Assembly (NCBI GenBank): GCA_035511515.1 | Contig: DATKFG010000100.1 | Location: forward strand, 1-24,223 | Source of the DNA: VBCK01 sp035511515 | Lineage (GTDB): Bacteria > Pseudomonadota > Gammaproteobacteria > Burkholderiales > Burkholderiaceae_F | Length of the DNA: 24,223 bases | Reading direction: 5' to 3' | Shown here: in pieces, positions 1 through 8,569 of the stretch | How the letters are laid out: each line of letters begins with the position of its first letter | Numbering within the stretch: position 1 is the stretch's first letter | Notes under the pieces: generated by a model | What the model was told of the DNA's origin: nothing | Databases searched by the model: none | What the model saw: the letters and a program-made list of their open reading frames with translations, nothing else | Made by a program: the position numbers and the translations under genes

Positions 1-3000
1 TTCATCCGCCGCCCGGTGCTGGCGGCTGTGATCAGCCTGCTGATCCTGGTGCTGGGGCTGCGCTCGCTGGCCGGCCTTTCGGTCAACGAGTATCCGCGCA
101 CGCAAAATGCGGTGGTCACCATCAGCACCACCTATTACGGCGCCGACGCCGAGACGATGGCGGGCTTCATCACGCAGCCGCTGGAAGCGGCGATCGCGCA
201 GGCGCAGGGAATCGATTACCTGTCGTCCAACAGCTTCACCGGGCAATCGGTGATCACGGCCACGCTGCGCCTGAACTACGACGCCAACCGAGCCCTCACC
301 GACATCACGACCCAGGTCAACTCGGTGAAGAACCAGTTGCCGCCGCAGGCGCAGCAGCCGGTGCTGTCGGTGCAGATCGGCGAGTCGGTCGATTCGATGT
401 ACCTGGGCTTTTACAGCCAGGCGATGCCGACCAACGACATCACCGACTACCTGTACCGGGTGGTCAAGCCGCAGCTCGACGCCGTCGAGGGCGTCAGGAA
501 CGCGGAAATCCTGGGCGCGCGCCTGTTCGCGCTGCGTGCCTGGCTCGACTCGGACCGGATGGCGGCGCACGGCGTCACGGCGGCCGACGTGTCGGCGGCG
601 CTGACGGCCAACAACTACCTGGCAGCACTCGGCGCCAGCAAGGGCCAGGTGGTCAGCGTCGACCTGCGCGCCGGCACCGATCTGCACAGTGTCGAGGAGT
701 TTCGCAGGCTGGTGGTGGCGCAGCGCAACGGCGCGATCGTGCGGTTGCAGGACGTGGCCAACGTGACGCTGGGATCCGAGAACTACGACTTCAATGTCGC
801 CTTCGGCGGACAGAATTCGCTGTTCATCGGCATCAAGGTCGCGCCCGAAGCCAACCTGCTCGAGGTCGCGCGCCGCGTGCGCGAGGTGCTGCCGTCGATC
901 CAGCAGCAACTGCCCTCCGGGCTGAGCGGCAAGGTCGCCTATGACGCCACCGAGTTCGTGCAGGCGTCGATCGACGAGGTGGTCAAGACGCTGATCGAGG
1001 CGCTGCTGATCGTGAGCGCGGTGATCTTCCTGTTCCTGGGACGGCTGCGCGCGGTCGTGATCCCGGTGATCGCGATGCCGTTGTCGCTGATCGGCACCTT
1101 CTTCGTGATGCTGGTACTGGACTACTCGATCAACCTGTTGACGCTGCTGGCGCTGGTGCTGTCGATCGGGCTGGTGGTCGACGACGCCATCATCGTGGTC
1201 GAAAACGTCGACCGCCACATGAAGGCCGAGCGGCACGGCGCGCTCGAAGCAGCGCTGATGGCGGCCCGCGAGCTGGGCGGTCCCATCATCGCGATGACGG
1301 TGGTGCTGGTCGCGGTGTACGTGCCGATCGGTTTTCAGCGCGGACTGACCGGGGCCCTGTTCACCGAATTCGCCTTTTCGCTGGCCGGGGCGGTGACCGT
1401 ATCGGGGATCATCGCGCTGACGCTGTCGCCGATGATGTGCTCGCGCCTGTTCGGAGGGCGCATGCGCGAGAGTCCGTTTGCGTCCTTCGTCGACCGCCAG
1501 TTCGACCGGCTGCACGGCGGCTACCTGCGCTGGCTCGACAGCCTGCTGAAGACCTGGCCGGTGCTGGTCGTGATGGGCGCGCTGCTGCTGGGCGCGGTGG
1601 TGTACCTGTTCCAGACATCGAGCTCGGAGCTGGCGCCCCAGGAAGACGAGGGCATCGTTCTGGGCCAGGTCACCGGCCCGCCCGACGCCACCGCCGAGCA
1701 GATGCTCGGCCACCAACGCCAGATGTTCGACATCGCGCACGAGATGCCTGAGTACTACCAAATGTTCCAGATCACGGGCGATCCCAGCGTCAACCAGGGA
1801 TTTGCCGGCGTGATGTTCAAGCCCTGGAACCAGCGCACGCGCGGCGCCGACGAGCTGCAGCAGGAGCTGCAGAACAAGTGGAACTCGATCGCGGGTACGC
1901 GGATCGGCGCATTCCAGTTCCCGTCGCTGCCGGGCGCGTTCGGACTGCCGGTGCAGTTCGTCATCACCACCACCGAGCCGTTCGACCGGCTCAACGAGGT
2001 CGCCAAGGCGGTGCTCGACAAGGCCAATGCGAGCGGGATGTTCTTCTTCGTCGACAGCGACCTGAAGATCGACAAACCGCAGTCCACGCTGGCCGTCGAC
2101 CGCGACCTGATCGCGTTGATGGGATTGAACCAGCAGGACGTGGCCAGCTCGTTGACGAGCGCTCTGGGTGGCGGCTACGTCAACTACTTTTCGATCGCGG
2201 GCCGCTCCTACAAGGTCATTCCCCAGGTGCAGCAAATCGACCGCCTCAATCCCTCGCAGGTGCTGGACTACTACATCCGGACCCCGAACGACGTGGTCGT
2301 GCCCGTGCGCACGATCGGCCGCCTCGAGACCCGGGTCGAGCCGGAAACGATCGCGCATTTCCAGCAGCTCAATGCGGTGACCATCATCGGGGTGCCGACG
2401 CCCTTCGTTTCTCAGGGCGATGCGCTCGGCTTTCTGACGCGGATCACGCGCGAGACAGCCTCCAACGCCTATCGGATCGATACATCCGGCCCGTTGCGCC
2501 AGTTCGTGCAGGAGTCCGGTGGTTTCGCCACCACGCTGCTGTTTGCGGTGATCATCATCTACCTGGCGCTGGCGGCGCTGTTCGAGAGCTTCCGCGACCC
2601 GATCGTGATCCTGGTCTCGGTGCCGATGGCGCTGTTTGGAGCGCTGTTCTCGATGTGGCTGCTGACGCAGGTGAACGGAATCCTGCTGAACGCGTTGCAC
2701 ATATCGGCCCTGAACGAGTTCGCCAAGGCCTCGACGCTGAACATCTACACGCAGGTCGGGCTGGTAACGCTGATCGGGCTGATCAGCAAGCACGGGATCC
2801 TGATCGTCCAGTTCGCCAACAATCTGCAGCTCGCCGGCCGCGAACGGATCGAGGCCGTGGTGGAAGCCGCCGGAGTGCGGCTGCGCCCGATCCTGATGAC
2901 CACGGCCGCGATGGCGGTGGGCGTGCTGCCGCTGGTGTTCGCGTCGGGGGCCGGCGCGGCCGGGCGGCGCGCGATGGGGATCGTGATCTTCACCGGCCTG

Positions 3001-3138
3001 TCGATCGGCACACTGTTCACGCTGTTCGTGGTGCCGGCGATGTATGCCTTCCTGGCCGCCCGGCATACGAAGGCGCCGGGTGATCTGCCCTCACGGCCGT
3101 CGTCCGTGCCGCAAGCGGAAGCGGCGAGCCCGGGGTGA
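1..3138 (+). CDS. RND multidrug efflux permease, HAE1/AcrB type (5' end cut by window)
   Basis: This is the inner-membrane, proton-driven pump subunit of a tripartite efflux system. The reading frame is open from base 1 and starts with FIRRPVLAAV, the usual extreme N-terminus of RND permeases, so only a few residues lie outside the window. About 1045 residues are visible. TM4 carries GLVVDDAIIVVENV with the paired aspartates (codons 1180-1185), and the TM10 region has SKHGILIVQFAN with the conserved lysine, so the proton relay looks intact. The porter-domain signature QEDEG lies near 1640-1653. The TM8-TM9 connection (about 2655-2740) seems some 20 residues longer than in AcrB. The tail after TM12 is short and Pro/Ser/Ala-rich. 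Its adaptor gene probably lies upstream, outside the window. The stop is 10 bases from the stop of the convergent barrel gene. The substrate cannot be told from the sequence. Confidence 0.95.
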   Translation, partial: FIRRPVLAAVISLLILVLGLRSLAGLSVNEYPRTQNAVVTISTTYYGADAETMAGFITQPLEAAIAQAQGIDYLSSNSFTGQSVITATLRLNYDANRALTDITTQVNSVKNQLPPQAQQPVLSVQIGESVDSMYLGFYSQAMPTNDITDYLYRVVKPQLDAVEGVRNAEILGARLFALRAWLDSDRMAAHGVTAADVSAALTANNYLAALGASKGQVVSVDLRAGTDLHSVEEFRRLVVAQRNGAIVRLQDVANVTLGSENYDFNVAFGGQNSLFIGIKVAPEANLLEVARRVREVLPSIQQQLPSGLSGKVAYDATEFVQASIDEVVKTLIEALLIVSAVIFLFLGRLRAVVIPVIAMPLSLIGTFFVMLVLDYSINLLTLLALVLSIGLVVDDAIIVVENVDRHMKAERHGALEAALMAARELGGPIIAMTVVLVAVYVPIGFQRGLTGALFTEFAFSLAGAVTVSGIIALTLSPMMCSRLFGGRMRESPFASFVDRQFDRLHGGYLRWLDSLLKTWPVLVVMGALLLGAVVYLFQTSSSELAPQEDEGIVLGQVTGPPDATAEQMLGHQRQMFDIAHEMPEYYQMFQITGDPSVNQGFAGVMFKPWNQRTRGADELQQELQNKWNSIAGTRIGAFQFPSLPGAFGLPVQFVITTTEPFDRLNEVAKAVLDKANASGMFFFVDSDLKIDKPQSTLAVDRDLIALMGLNQQDVASSLTSALGGGYVNYFSIAGRSYKVIPQVQQIDRLNPSQVLDYYIRTPNDVVVPVRTIGRLETRVEPETIAHFQQLNAVTIIGVPTPFVSQGDALGFLTRITRETASNAYRIDTSGPLRQFVQESGGFATTLLFAVIIIYLALAALFESFRDPIVILVSVPMALFGALFSMWLLTQVNGILLNALHISALNEFAKASTLNIYTQVGLVTLIGLISKHGILIVQFANNLQLAGRERIEAVVEAAGVRLRPILMTTAAMAVGVLPLVFASGAGAAGRRAMGIVIFTGLSIGTLFTLFVVPAMYAFLAARHTKAPGDLPSRPSSVPQAEAASPG

Positions 3139-3148
3139 TTCAGCGCCC

Positions 3149-3823
3149 TCAGAAACGCCAGCCGATTCCAACCTGAGCCACCGGCCAGAACTTCAGGCTG
3201 CTGGTCTTGTCTTGCAGCCTGGCCTGCTCGGTGGCCACGTCGGTGGCGAGCTGGCTGCACGTGGCAGTGCCCTGTATCGCCGGCCCGCAGGTGCCGACCA
3301 GCGACACGCGGTGATTCTGATACTGCAGGCCCAGGTCGACCGACCCGAACAATCCGTGCCCGTGCGGCGACGTGCCCCAGCCGGTGCCGAGGTAGGGGAT
3401 GGCCCTGGAGAAATTCAACCTGCCCCTGAGACCGATCTCAGAGGCCGGATAGGTGTTGCCGTTGATGGTGAACGTGCCGGAGGACGGGCGCGCGCTCAGG
3501 TCGTAGGTGTTCAGGTTGTAGACCATCCCGCCCGAAACCCGCCATACGCCGCCCAGCGGATGCCAGTCCACCAGGCCGAGCGCGTTCGCAAATCGCAGCC
3601 GCGCGTCGTAATCGACGCTGGTCTCGTGCAGGCTGTGCGGGATCACCCCGTAGTCGAATTGCAGCCGCGCGCCGAAATGGTCGCCGATCGCGTACTGAAA
3701 CTCCAGCCCGGCGCCGTCGGTGCCGGCCTTCAGCGCGATCCCCTGGCCGAATGCGCAGCCGGCCGTCAGCCACGGCCAGGCCGTGATGAGCGCGCGCATC
3801 GTCAAGCGTGCTGTGGCTTTCAT
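3149..3823 (-). CDS. Small outer-membrane beta-barrel protein (CarO-like/hypothetical)
   Basis: This 224-residue protein has an N-terminal signal sequence with a hydrophobic stretch around residues 10-26 and probable cleavage near AFG/QG. Alternating hydrophobic strands follow, and the C-terminus is GIGWRF; a terminal Phe is the usual signal for outer-membrane barrel insertion. Strand-like segments such as GAGLEFQYAIGDHFGARLQF and PYLGTGWG suggest an 8-stranded barrel. From memory it resembles Burkholderiales proteins annotated as CarO-type uptake porins or hypothetical outer-membrane proteins; I have not confirmed this. The ATG is supported by GGGAGG about 9 bases upstream. It begins 21 bases after the tyrS stop on the same strand, so it is probably co-transcribed with tyrS. 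It contains two cysteines around residues 179-191, perhaps in an extracellular loop. Ligand unknown. Confidence 0.8.
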   Translation of the reverse strand: MKATARLTMRALITAWPWLTAGCAFGQGIALKAGTDGAGLEFQYAIGDHFGARLQFDYGVIPHSLHETSVDYDARLRFANALGLVDWHPLGGVWRVSGGMVYNLNTYDLSARPSSGTFTINGNTYPASEIGLRGRLNFSRAIPYLGTGWGTSPHGHGLFGSVDLGLQYQNHRVSLVGTCGPAIQGTATCSQLATDVATEQARLQDKTSSLKFWPVAQVGIGWRF

Positions 3824-3844
3824 CTGGCCGTCGCCTCCCGAGCT

Positions 3845-5083
3845 TCAAGCCACCGTGATCCGGGCCCAGCGGCGTTTGCCCAGCTGCAGCACGTAGGTCC
3901 CGCGCGGCAGCACCAGCGCGCGGTCCTCGACTTTCTGGCCGTCGATCCGCACTCCGCCCTGCTCGATCGCGCGGATCGCCTCGCTGCCGGACGGCGCCAG
4001 GCCGGCCTGCTTCAGCAGGGCCGACACCGCGATGCCGGCCTTGCCCTGCAGCGCAAACGTGAAATGCGGCATCTGCGCCGGCGCCTCGCCCTGGCGGAAG
4101 CGCGCCTCGAAATCGCGCAGGGCCTGGTCGGCGGCCTGCGGCGAATGAAAGCGCGCCACGATCTCCTGGCCCAACAGCACCTTGATGTCGCGCGGATTGC
4201 GTCCCTGCGCCACCTCGCGTTTGAAGGCCTCGATTTGGGCCTGGGTGCGCGTCGACACCAGCTCGTAGTAGCGCCACATCAGGTCGTCGGAGATCGACAT
4301 GATCTTTCCGAACATCTCCGAGGGCGGCTCCGCGATGCCGACGTAATTGTTCTTCGACTTCGACATCTTCTCGACGCCATCGAGCCCCTCGAGCAGCGGC
4401 ATCGTCAGGATGCACTGCGGCTCCTGGCCGTAATGACGCTGCAGCTCGCGCCCGACCAGCAGGTTGAACTTCTGGTCGGTGCCGCCCAGCTCCAGGTCCG
4501 AGCGCAGCGCGACCGAGTCGTAGCCCTGCATCAGAGGGTAAAGAAGCTCATGCATCGCGATCGGCTGTCCCTCCCGATAGCGCTGGCTGAAATCGTCGCG
4601 TTCCAGCAGCCTCGCCAGCGTGTAGTGCGAAGCCAGGCGAATCATGCCGTCGGCCCCCAGCGGCGCGGACCACTCGGAGTTGTAGCGGATCTCGGTGCGG
4701 GTGCGGTCGAGCACCAGCGCGGCCTGTTCGAAGTACGTGCGGGCGTTGGTTTCGATCTGCTCGCGCGTCAGCGGCGGGCGGGTCGTATTGCGGCCGGAAG
4801 GGTCACCGATCATCGACGTGAAGTCCCCGATCAGGAAGATCACCGTGTGGCCCAGATCCTGAAGCTGGCGCAGCTTGTTCAGCACGACCGTGTGGCCGAG
4901 GTGAATGTCGGGCGCGGTCGGATCGAGCCCCAGCTTGCACCGCAGCGGGGTGCCGCTTGCGAGCGAACGCTTCAGCTTGGCCACCAGGTCGGCCTCGACC
5001 AGCAGCTCGTCGCAACCGCGCTTGACGACCTTCAACGCGTGCTCGATCGCGGAGTCGTCGGAGGCAGGCGTGGAGTCGGACAT
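3845..5083 (-). CDS. tyrS: Tyrosyl-tRNA synthetase
   Basis: This class I aminoacyl-tRNA synthetase attaches tyrosine to tRNA-Tyr in the cytoplasm. The chosen ATG at 5083 gives MSDSTPASDD and 412 residues, matching the TyrRS form common in betaproteobacteria. The HIGH-like motif is HLGH (residues 61-64), preceded by KLGLDPTAPDI. The second signature is EKMSKSKNNY, with KMSKS at 239-243. LELGGTDQKFNLLVGRELQ (about 197-215) is the tyrosine and tRNA-acceptor region. The C-terminus has an S4-like RNA-binding segment (GSEAIRAIEQGGVRIDGQKV). The frame stays open upstream of 5083, but that extension matches nothing in the family and would overlap the divergent anmK. Promoter signals in the 97-base gap to anmK are not clear. 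Confidence 0.97.
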   Translation of the reverse strand: MSDSTPASDDSAIEHALKVVKRGCDELLVEADLVAKLKRSLASGTPLRCKLGLDPTAPDIHLGHTVVLNKLRQLQDLGHTVIFLIGDFTSMIGDPSGRNTTRPPLTREQIETNARTYFEQAALVLDRTRTEIRYNSEWSAPLGADGMIRLASHYTLARLLERDDFSQRYREGQPIAMHELLYPLMQGYDSVALRSDLELGGTDQKFNLLVGRELQRHYGQEPQCILTMPLLEGLDGVEKMSKSKNNYVGIAEPPSEMFGKIMSISDDLMWRYYELVSTRTQAQIEAFKREVAQGRNPRDIKVLLGQEIVARFHSPQAADQALRDFEARFRQGEAPAQMPHFTFALQGKAGIAVSALLKQAGLAPSGSEAIRAIEQGGVRIDGQKVEDRALVLPRGTYVLQLGKRRWARITVA

Positions 5084-5180
5084 GCGAGGCGGCCGATGTG
5101 CGGTTCGATGGCGACGCAGGATGCGAGCGCACGCCGATTGGAGTCTAATCGAAGCGTTCGCGCGGCCGGAGGCAAATGCG

Positions 5181-6302
5181 GTGAACGAAGCGGCAACGTC
5201 GAATGCTCTGTACATCGGGGTGATGACCGGCACCAGCCTGGACGGCGTCGATGCGGTGCTGGCGGATCTGGCCGGTTCGCAGCCACGGATGCTGGGGCAT
5301 GCGTTCCTGGCGCTGGCGGACGACCTGCGCCGGGAGCTGCTGCTGCTGTCGGCCAGCGGCCGGGACGAGTTGCATCGGGGCGCGATCGCCTCGCAGCACC
5401 TGGCGCGCGTGTTCGCGAGCGCGGTCCAGCAGTTGCTCCTCAACGCCCAGGTCGAGCCCGAGCAGGTGCGCGCGATCGGCGTGCACGGACAGACGGTGCG
5501 GCATAACCCGGAAGCCGGCTACACGATCCAGCTGAATGCGCCGGCCGTTCTGGCCGAGCTGACCGGCATCGACGTGGTGGCCGATTTCCGCAGCCGCGAC
5601 GTCGCCGCCGGCGGCCAGGGCGCCCCGCTGCTGCCGGCGTTTCACGCGGCGCTTTTCACCACGCAATCGCCGCGCGCGGTCGTCAACATCGGCGGCATCG
5701 CCAACGTGACCGGCTTGCCTGCGTCCGGCAGCGACCGGGCCGTGATCGGCTTCGACTGCGGACCGGGCAACGTGCTGATCGACGCCTGGGCGGCGCAGAG
5801 CGTTGGAGACCCCTTCGATCGGGACGGCGCCTGGGCCGGCGGCGGACACAGCAATGCGACCCTGCTGCAGGCGCTGCTGGAGGAGCCGTATTTTTCGCTG
5901 GCGCCGCCGAAAAGCACCGGCCGGGAGCTGTTCAACCTGGAATGGCTGTCGCAGCGGCTGGCGCAACGCGCCATCGATGCGCGGGACGTGCAGGCCACCT
6001 TGACGCGGCTGACCGCCGTAACGATCGGGCAGGCGATCATGCAGCACGCCGCGCATGCGGCCGACGTTCTGGTGTGCGGGGGCGGGGCGTTCAATTCGAC
6101 GTTGATGCGGATGCTGGGCGAGGAGTGCGCGCCGCGCGCGGTTGCTTCCACGGCCGCCTTCGGCGTGGCGCCCGATCATGTCGAGGCATTTGCGTTCGCC
6201 TGGCTTGCCCGCGAGCACGTGCTGGGGCGGCCCGCCTCGATGCCGGCGGTCACCGGAGCACGCGGCGCGCGCGTGCTGGGCGCGTTGTATCCGGCTGGCT
6301 GA
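5181..6302 (+). CDS. anmK: Anhydro-N-acetylmuramic acid kinase
   Basis: AnmK cleaves the 1,6-anhydro ring of anhydro-MurNAc and phosphorylates it to MurNAc-6-phosphate during recycling of peptidoglycan turnover products in the cytoplasm. A GTG start at 5181 is chosen because GGAGG lies at 5168-5172, 8 bases upstream, and because it places YIGVMTGTSLDGVDAV at residues 11-26, as expected for the family. The length is 373 residues, typical for AnmK. Other matching blocks are IGVHGQTVRHNP, VADFRSRDVAAGGQGAPLLP, NIGGIANVTG, GFDCGPGNVLIDAW and VCGGGAFNSTLM, all of the actin-like ATPase fold. It diverges from tyrS. An M23 peptidase gene that I recall between these two in relatives is absent here. 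Confidence 0.96.
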   Translation: MNEAATSNALYIGVMTGTSLDGVDAVLADLAGSQPRMLGHAFLALADDLRRELLLLSASGRDELHRGAIASQHLARVFASAVQQLLLNAQVEPEQVRAIGVHGQTVRHNPEAGYTIQLNAPAVLAELTGIDVVADFRSRDVAAGGQGAPLLPAFHAALFTTQSPRAVVNIGGIANVTGLPASGSDRAVIGFDCGPGNVLIDAWAAQSVGDPFDRDGAWAGGGHSNATLLQALLEEPYFSLAPPKSTGRELFNLEWLSQRLAQRAIDARDVQATLTRLTAVTIGQAIMQHAAHAADVLVCGGGAFNSTLMRMLGEECAPRAVASTAAFGVAPDHVEAFAFAWLAREHVLGRPASMPAVTGARGARVLGALYPAG

Positions 6303-6596
6303 ACCTGCGCTTGAACGCTACCCCGCCCCTGCGCGGCCGCGAAGGGCGCACCTGATATATCAAGAACTTCTAGCGCTTCGCCGCGCGATGCTTCGATTGG
6401 CTGCCGACATAGGCTGTTGAAAAAAAGCAACAAAATCGGTTCTGAACGTGAACAAGTCAGACGATTTTCTTCATTCCAGGTAAGTCCTCTGCGAGAATTT
6501 TCGAAGCTTCTCCACCAAAAACAGCCGTTGAGAAGACAGGCGGGGGCGGGGCCTCGTCGGGCGCAGCTCCATTTCAACAACCGAGAGGAAGAATCA
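6303..6596 (+). other. Intergenic leader of the first porin
   Basis: These 294 bases between anmK and the porin include an AT-rich stretch in a GC-rich setting (about 6415-6530). They contain a 10-bp palindrome TGATATATCA (6353-6362), a small inverted repeat TGTTG/CAACA around an A-tract (6415-6432), and a GAGAA/TTCTC repeat enclosing GAAGCTTC near 6491-6513. A long structured 5' UTR is typical of regulated porin genes, but no promoter with good -35 and -10 boxes could be assigned and no operator was recognised. The porin ribosome-binding site, AGAGGA (6584-6589), is at its end. Confidence 0.4.
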
Positions 6597-7760
6597 ATGC
6601 ACAAGACTGTGATTGCTCTGGCAATCGCCGGAATGGCTGCCGCGCCGGCCTTTGCCGACTCGAACGTGACGCTCTACGGATCGGTGGATTACGGCTTTGT
6701 CACTCGCTCTGGCAAGAGCGGGCTTACGGGAAATCCGTCTTTGCCCAAGCAGGAATTCGCCAGCGACATCACCGGCCAAAATGCACTGGGCTTCAAGGGC
6801 GCCGAGGACATCGGCAACGGCACCAAGGTGATCTTCGAGCTGGAAGCCGGGTTCCTGACCGATAACGGCACCAACAGCCTGCCGACTATTAACAACAACG
6901 GCGTGGGCACTAACCCCGGCAGCGGCCCGATCTTCCGGCGGCATTCGTGGGTCGGCTTGACCGGCAGCTGGGGCACGGCCTTGGGCGGGCGCGTCGACGG
7001 CGCGCGCTGGGGGGTTTCGACCCGCTACGATCCGTTCGGCGGCGCCGGCGTTGCCAACCAGTCGTCGTTGCAGGTGCACGCCGCGCGCGCCGACAATGCG
7101 ATCGCGTACGTGACGCCGAACGTCGAGGGCCTGTACGCGGTGCTGGCCTACACCAGCCAGTTGATTGGACAGGAAGCGGCTGGCAACAACGCCGACAACC
7201 GCCTTTGGGTGATCCAGCCGAATTACGTGGTGGGGCCGCTGTCGGTCACGCTGAACTACGAACACCTGACCAATCACAACGGCGCTCCCGACGCCCAGTC
7301 GCTGAGCGGATTCGATCCCAGTCCGAAGCTGAACATCTATGTGATGGGCGCCTCGTACGACTTCGGCGTAGCCAAGCTGATGGGATACTGGGAGCACCTG
7401 AAGTTCGACGGCAACGCGGCCTGCTTCAAGGTCGGCGGCGCGCTATGCAACGAGACCAGCTGGCTCGTCGGCGGCGTGATACCGATCACCGAGGCCGACA
7501 GTGTTAAGGTCTCCTACGTGGAGTACACCGACCATTCGCCATTGCAGGACAGCTGCCGCAAGGCGGGTATCGGCGCCACTCACTTCGTGAGCAAGCGCAC
7601 CAATTTCTTTGCCGACTTTGCGGCGATCTGGCAGCGCGACAAGGGCGCCTGCACGATCTACTTCAACGGCTACGGGTCCTCGGCTGACGACGGCACGGGC
7701 GACAACCGCGCCGGTGTCGGCACGCGCGGGTTCGACGTCGGTATCCAGCATCGCTTCTGA
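6597..7760 (+). CDS. General Gram-negative porin (Porin_4 type)
   Basis: This trimeric outer-membrane diffusion channel has 387 residues. The ATG at 6597 has AGAGGA 7 bases upstream. It gives a clear signal peptide, MHKTVIALAIAGMAAAPAFA, cleaved before DSNVTLYGSVDYG, the standard first strand of Burkholderiales porins. Family blocks include ALGFKGAEDIGNGTKVIFELE, HSWVGLTGSWGTALGGR (start of the constriction loop region) and the C-terminal DVGIQHRF with terminal Phe. Four cysteines are present (276, 284, 320, 352), the first two as CX7C. That is unusual for general porins and suggests disulphide-stabilised outer loops. It is monocistronic: a strong terminator follows 20 bases after the stop. 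The long leader hints at post-transcriptional control. Selectivity cannot be predicted. Confidence 0.94.
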   Translation: MHKTVIALAIAGMAAAPAFADSNVTLYGSVDYGFVTRSGKSGLTGNPSLPKQEFASDITGQNALGFKGAEDIGNGTKVIFELEAGFLTDNGTNSLPTINNNGVGTNPGSGPIFRRHSWVGLTGSWGTALGGRVDGARWGVSTRYDPFGGAGVANQSSLQVHAARADNAIAYVTPNVEGLYAVLAYTSQLIGQEAAGNNADNRLWVIQPNYVVGPLSVTLNYEHLTNHNGAPDAQSLSGFDPSPKLNIYVMGASYDFGVAKLMGYWEHLKFDGNAACFKVGGALCNETSWLVGGVIPITEADSVKVSYVEYTDHSPLQDSCRKAGIGATHFVSKRTNFFADFAAIWQRDKGACTIYFNGYGSSADDGTGDNRAGVGTRGFDVGIQHRF

Positions 7761-7780
7761 TCGGGCGATTTCTGAAAGAG

Positions 7781-7808
7781 AACGGGCGCCTTTGGCGCCC
7801 GTTTTTTT
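7781..7808 (+). terminator. Intrinsic terminator of the first porin
   Basis: A perfect 10-bp stem, AACGGGCGCC (7781-7790) with GGCGCCCGTT (7794-7803), and a TTT loop are followed by a run of seven T at 7802-7808. It lies 20 bases after the porin stop codon and 37 bases before the stop of convergent erpA, so it mainly ends porin transcription. The minus-strand tract is A/G-mixed, so activity toward erpA is less certain. Confidence 0.93.
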
Positions 7809-7845
7809 GCGGCCCGCTGACGGACCGGCAGATCGTCCGGGTCGG

Positions 7846-8196
7846 TCAGGCCGAAAACGAAGACCCGCACCCGCAGGTCGTGGTCGCGTTCGGATTCTTG
7901 ATCACGAACTGCGCGCCCTCGATGTCCTCCTTGTAGTCGATCTCGGCGCCCACCAGGTACTGGTAGCTCATCGAATCGATCAGCAAGGTCACCCCATTGC
8001 GCTCCATCGTCGTGTCGTCCTCGTTCACGACCTCGTCGAATGTGAAGCCATACTGAAAGCCGGAGCAGCCGCCGCCCTGCACGAATACGCGCAATTTGAG
8101 CGCGGAATTGCCTTCCTCGTCGATCAGCTGCTTGACTTTTGCGGCCGCAGCATCGGAAAACTGCAGCGGCGCGGGGATTTCAACAGCGGCGTTCAT
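7846..8196 (-). CDS. erpA: Iron-sulfur cluster insertion protein
   Basis: ErpA is an A-type carrier that delivers Fe-S clusters to apo-enzymes, including those of isoprenoid synthesis. The protein has 116 residues, a normal length. The three cluster-binding cysteines are present: C44 in QGGGCSGFQYG, and C108 and C110 in TTTCGCGSSF near the end. The N-terminal MNAAVEIPAPLQFSDAAAAK fits betaproteobacterial ErpA. It is a single-gene unit in this window, convergent with the first porin and divergent from the second. A possible -10 (GATAAT on the minus strand) lies 29 bases upstream of the start. It could in principle be another A-type carrier (IscA), but no isc genes adjoin it and the sequence favours ErpA. 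Confidence 0.95.
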   Translation of the reverse strand: MNAAVEIPAPLQFSDAAAAKVKQLIDEEGNSALKLRVFVQGGGCSGFQYGFTFDEVVNEDDTTMERNGVTLLIDSMSYQYLVGAEIDYKEDIEGAQFVIKNPNATTTCGCGSSFSA

Positions 8197-8569
8197 TCGT
8201 TGGGCTCCAGGGGTGCCAGCGGCTCATTATCGCCGATTTTGACCAGGCGACAGTACGCAGGGTTCCCGGCGCCCGGACACCGGATTTCGTCGGTTCGCCA
8301 TCGACTGGACCCACCCAAACGGGTGTGTCAAAAAAGTCACAGAGGGGCTACCTGCTTGGTGCACGGTTAGTACTTAGGTCACAATCGGTGGCCATGCTGG
8401 CTTCAATGCACAAAATCAGGGTGATGCGCGCACTCGCCCGTGCGAATCGCCTGGTAAACCTGTTTTCGGGGGCCTGATCGTCGGCAATTGCCCGGCGCCG
8501 GTGCCGAGGGAAACGTCCGGTCGGTCGGACAGGGTTGAATTTGTTTCTATCCAGTGGGGGAGAACCTAC
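8197..8569. other. 373-base divergent region between erpA and the second porin
   Basis: No convincing gene is seen here. It holds the putative erpA promoter at the left, and a hairpin at 8308-8329 with 9-bp arms, one mismatch and an AAAC loop. The hairpin is followed by an A-tract rather than a T-tract, so it is not an intrinsic terminator on the plus strand. A weak plus-strand promoter candidate is TTGGTG (8356-8361), an 18-base spacer and CACAAT (8380-8385). If used, it would give the second porin a leader of about 180 bases. The porin ribosome-binding site GGGGGAG (8556-8562) closes the region. Confidence 0.4.
8226..8253 (-). promoter_or_regulatory. Possible erpA promoter
   Basis: Read on the minus strand, GATAAT (plus 8226-8231) is a good -10 match. 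CTGTCG (plus 8248-8253), 16 bases upstream, is only a weak -35. The -10 lies 29 bases before the erpA ATG. No IscR site was recognised. This is a motif match only. Confidence 0.35.

Noticed and set aside
3044..5506. Plus-strand open frame of 820 codons across the barrel gene and tyrS
   Set aside because: It is antisense to two recognisable genes and has low-complexity Arg/Ala/Gln composition without any family signature.
6415..6432. TGTTG/CAACA around an A-tract as a terminator of anmK
   Set aside because: The stem is only 5 bp and has no T-tract after it.
8308..8335. Hairpin followed by a homopolymer tract, resembling a terminator
   Set aside because: The tract after the stem on the plus strand is A, not T, and on the minus strand the T-run comes before the stem, so neither direction gives an intrinsic terminator.
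8394..8477. 27-codon open frame upstream of the second porin (MLASMHKIRV...)
   Set aside because: There is no convincing ribosome-binding site and no evidence of conservation. It could be a leader peptide but cannot be supported.
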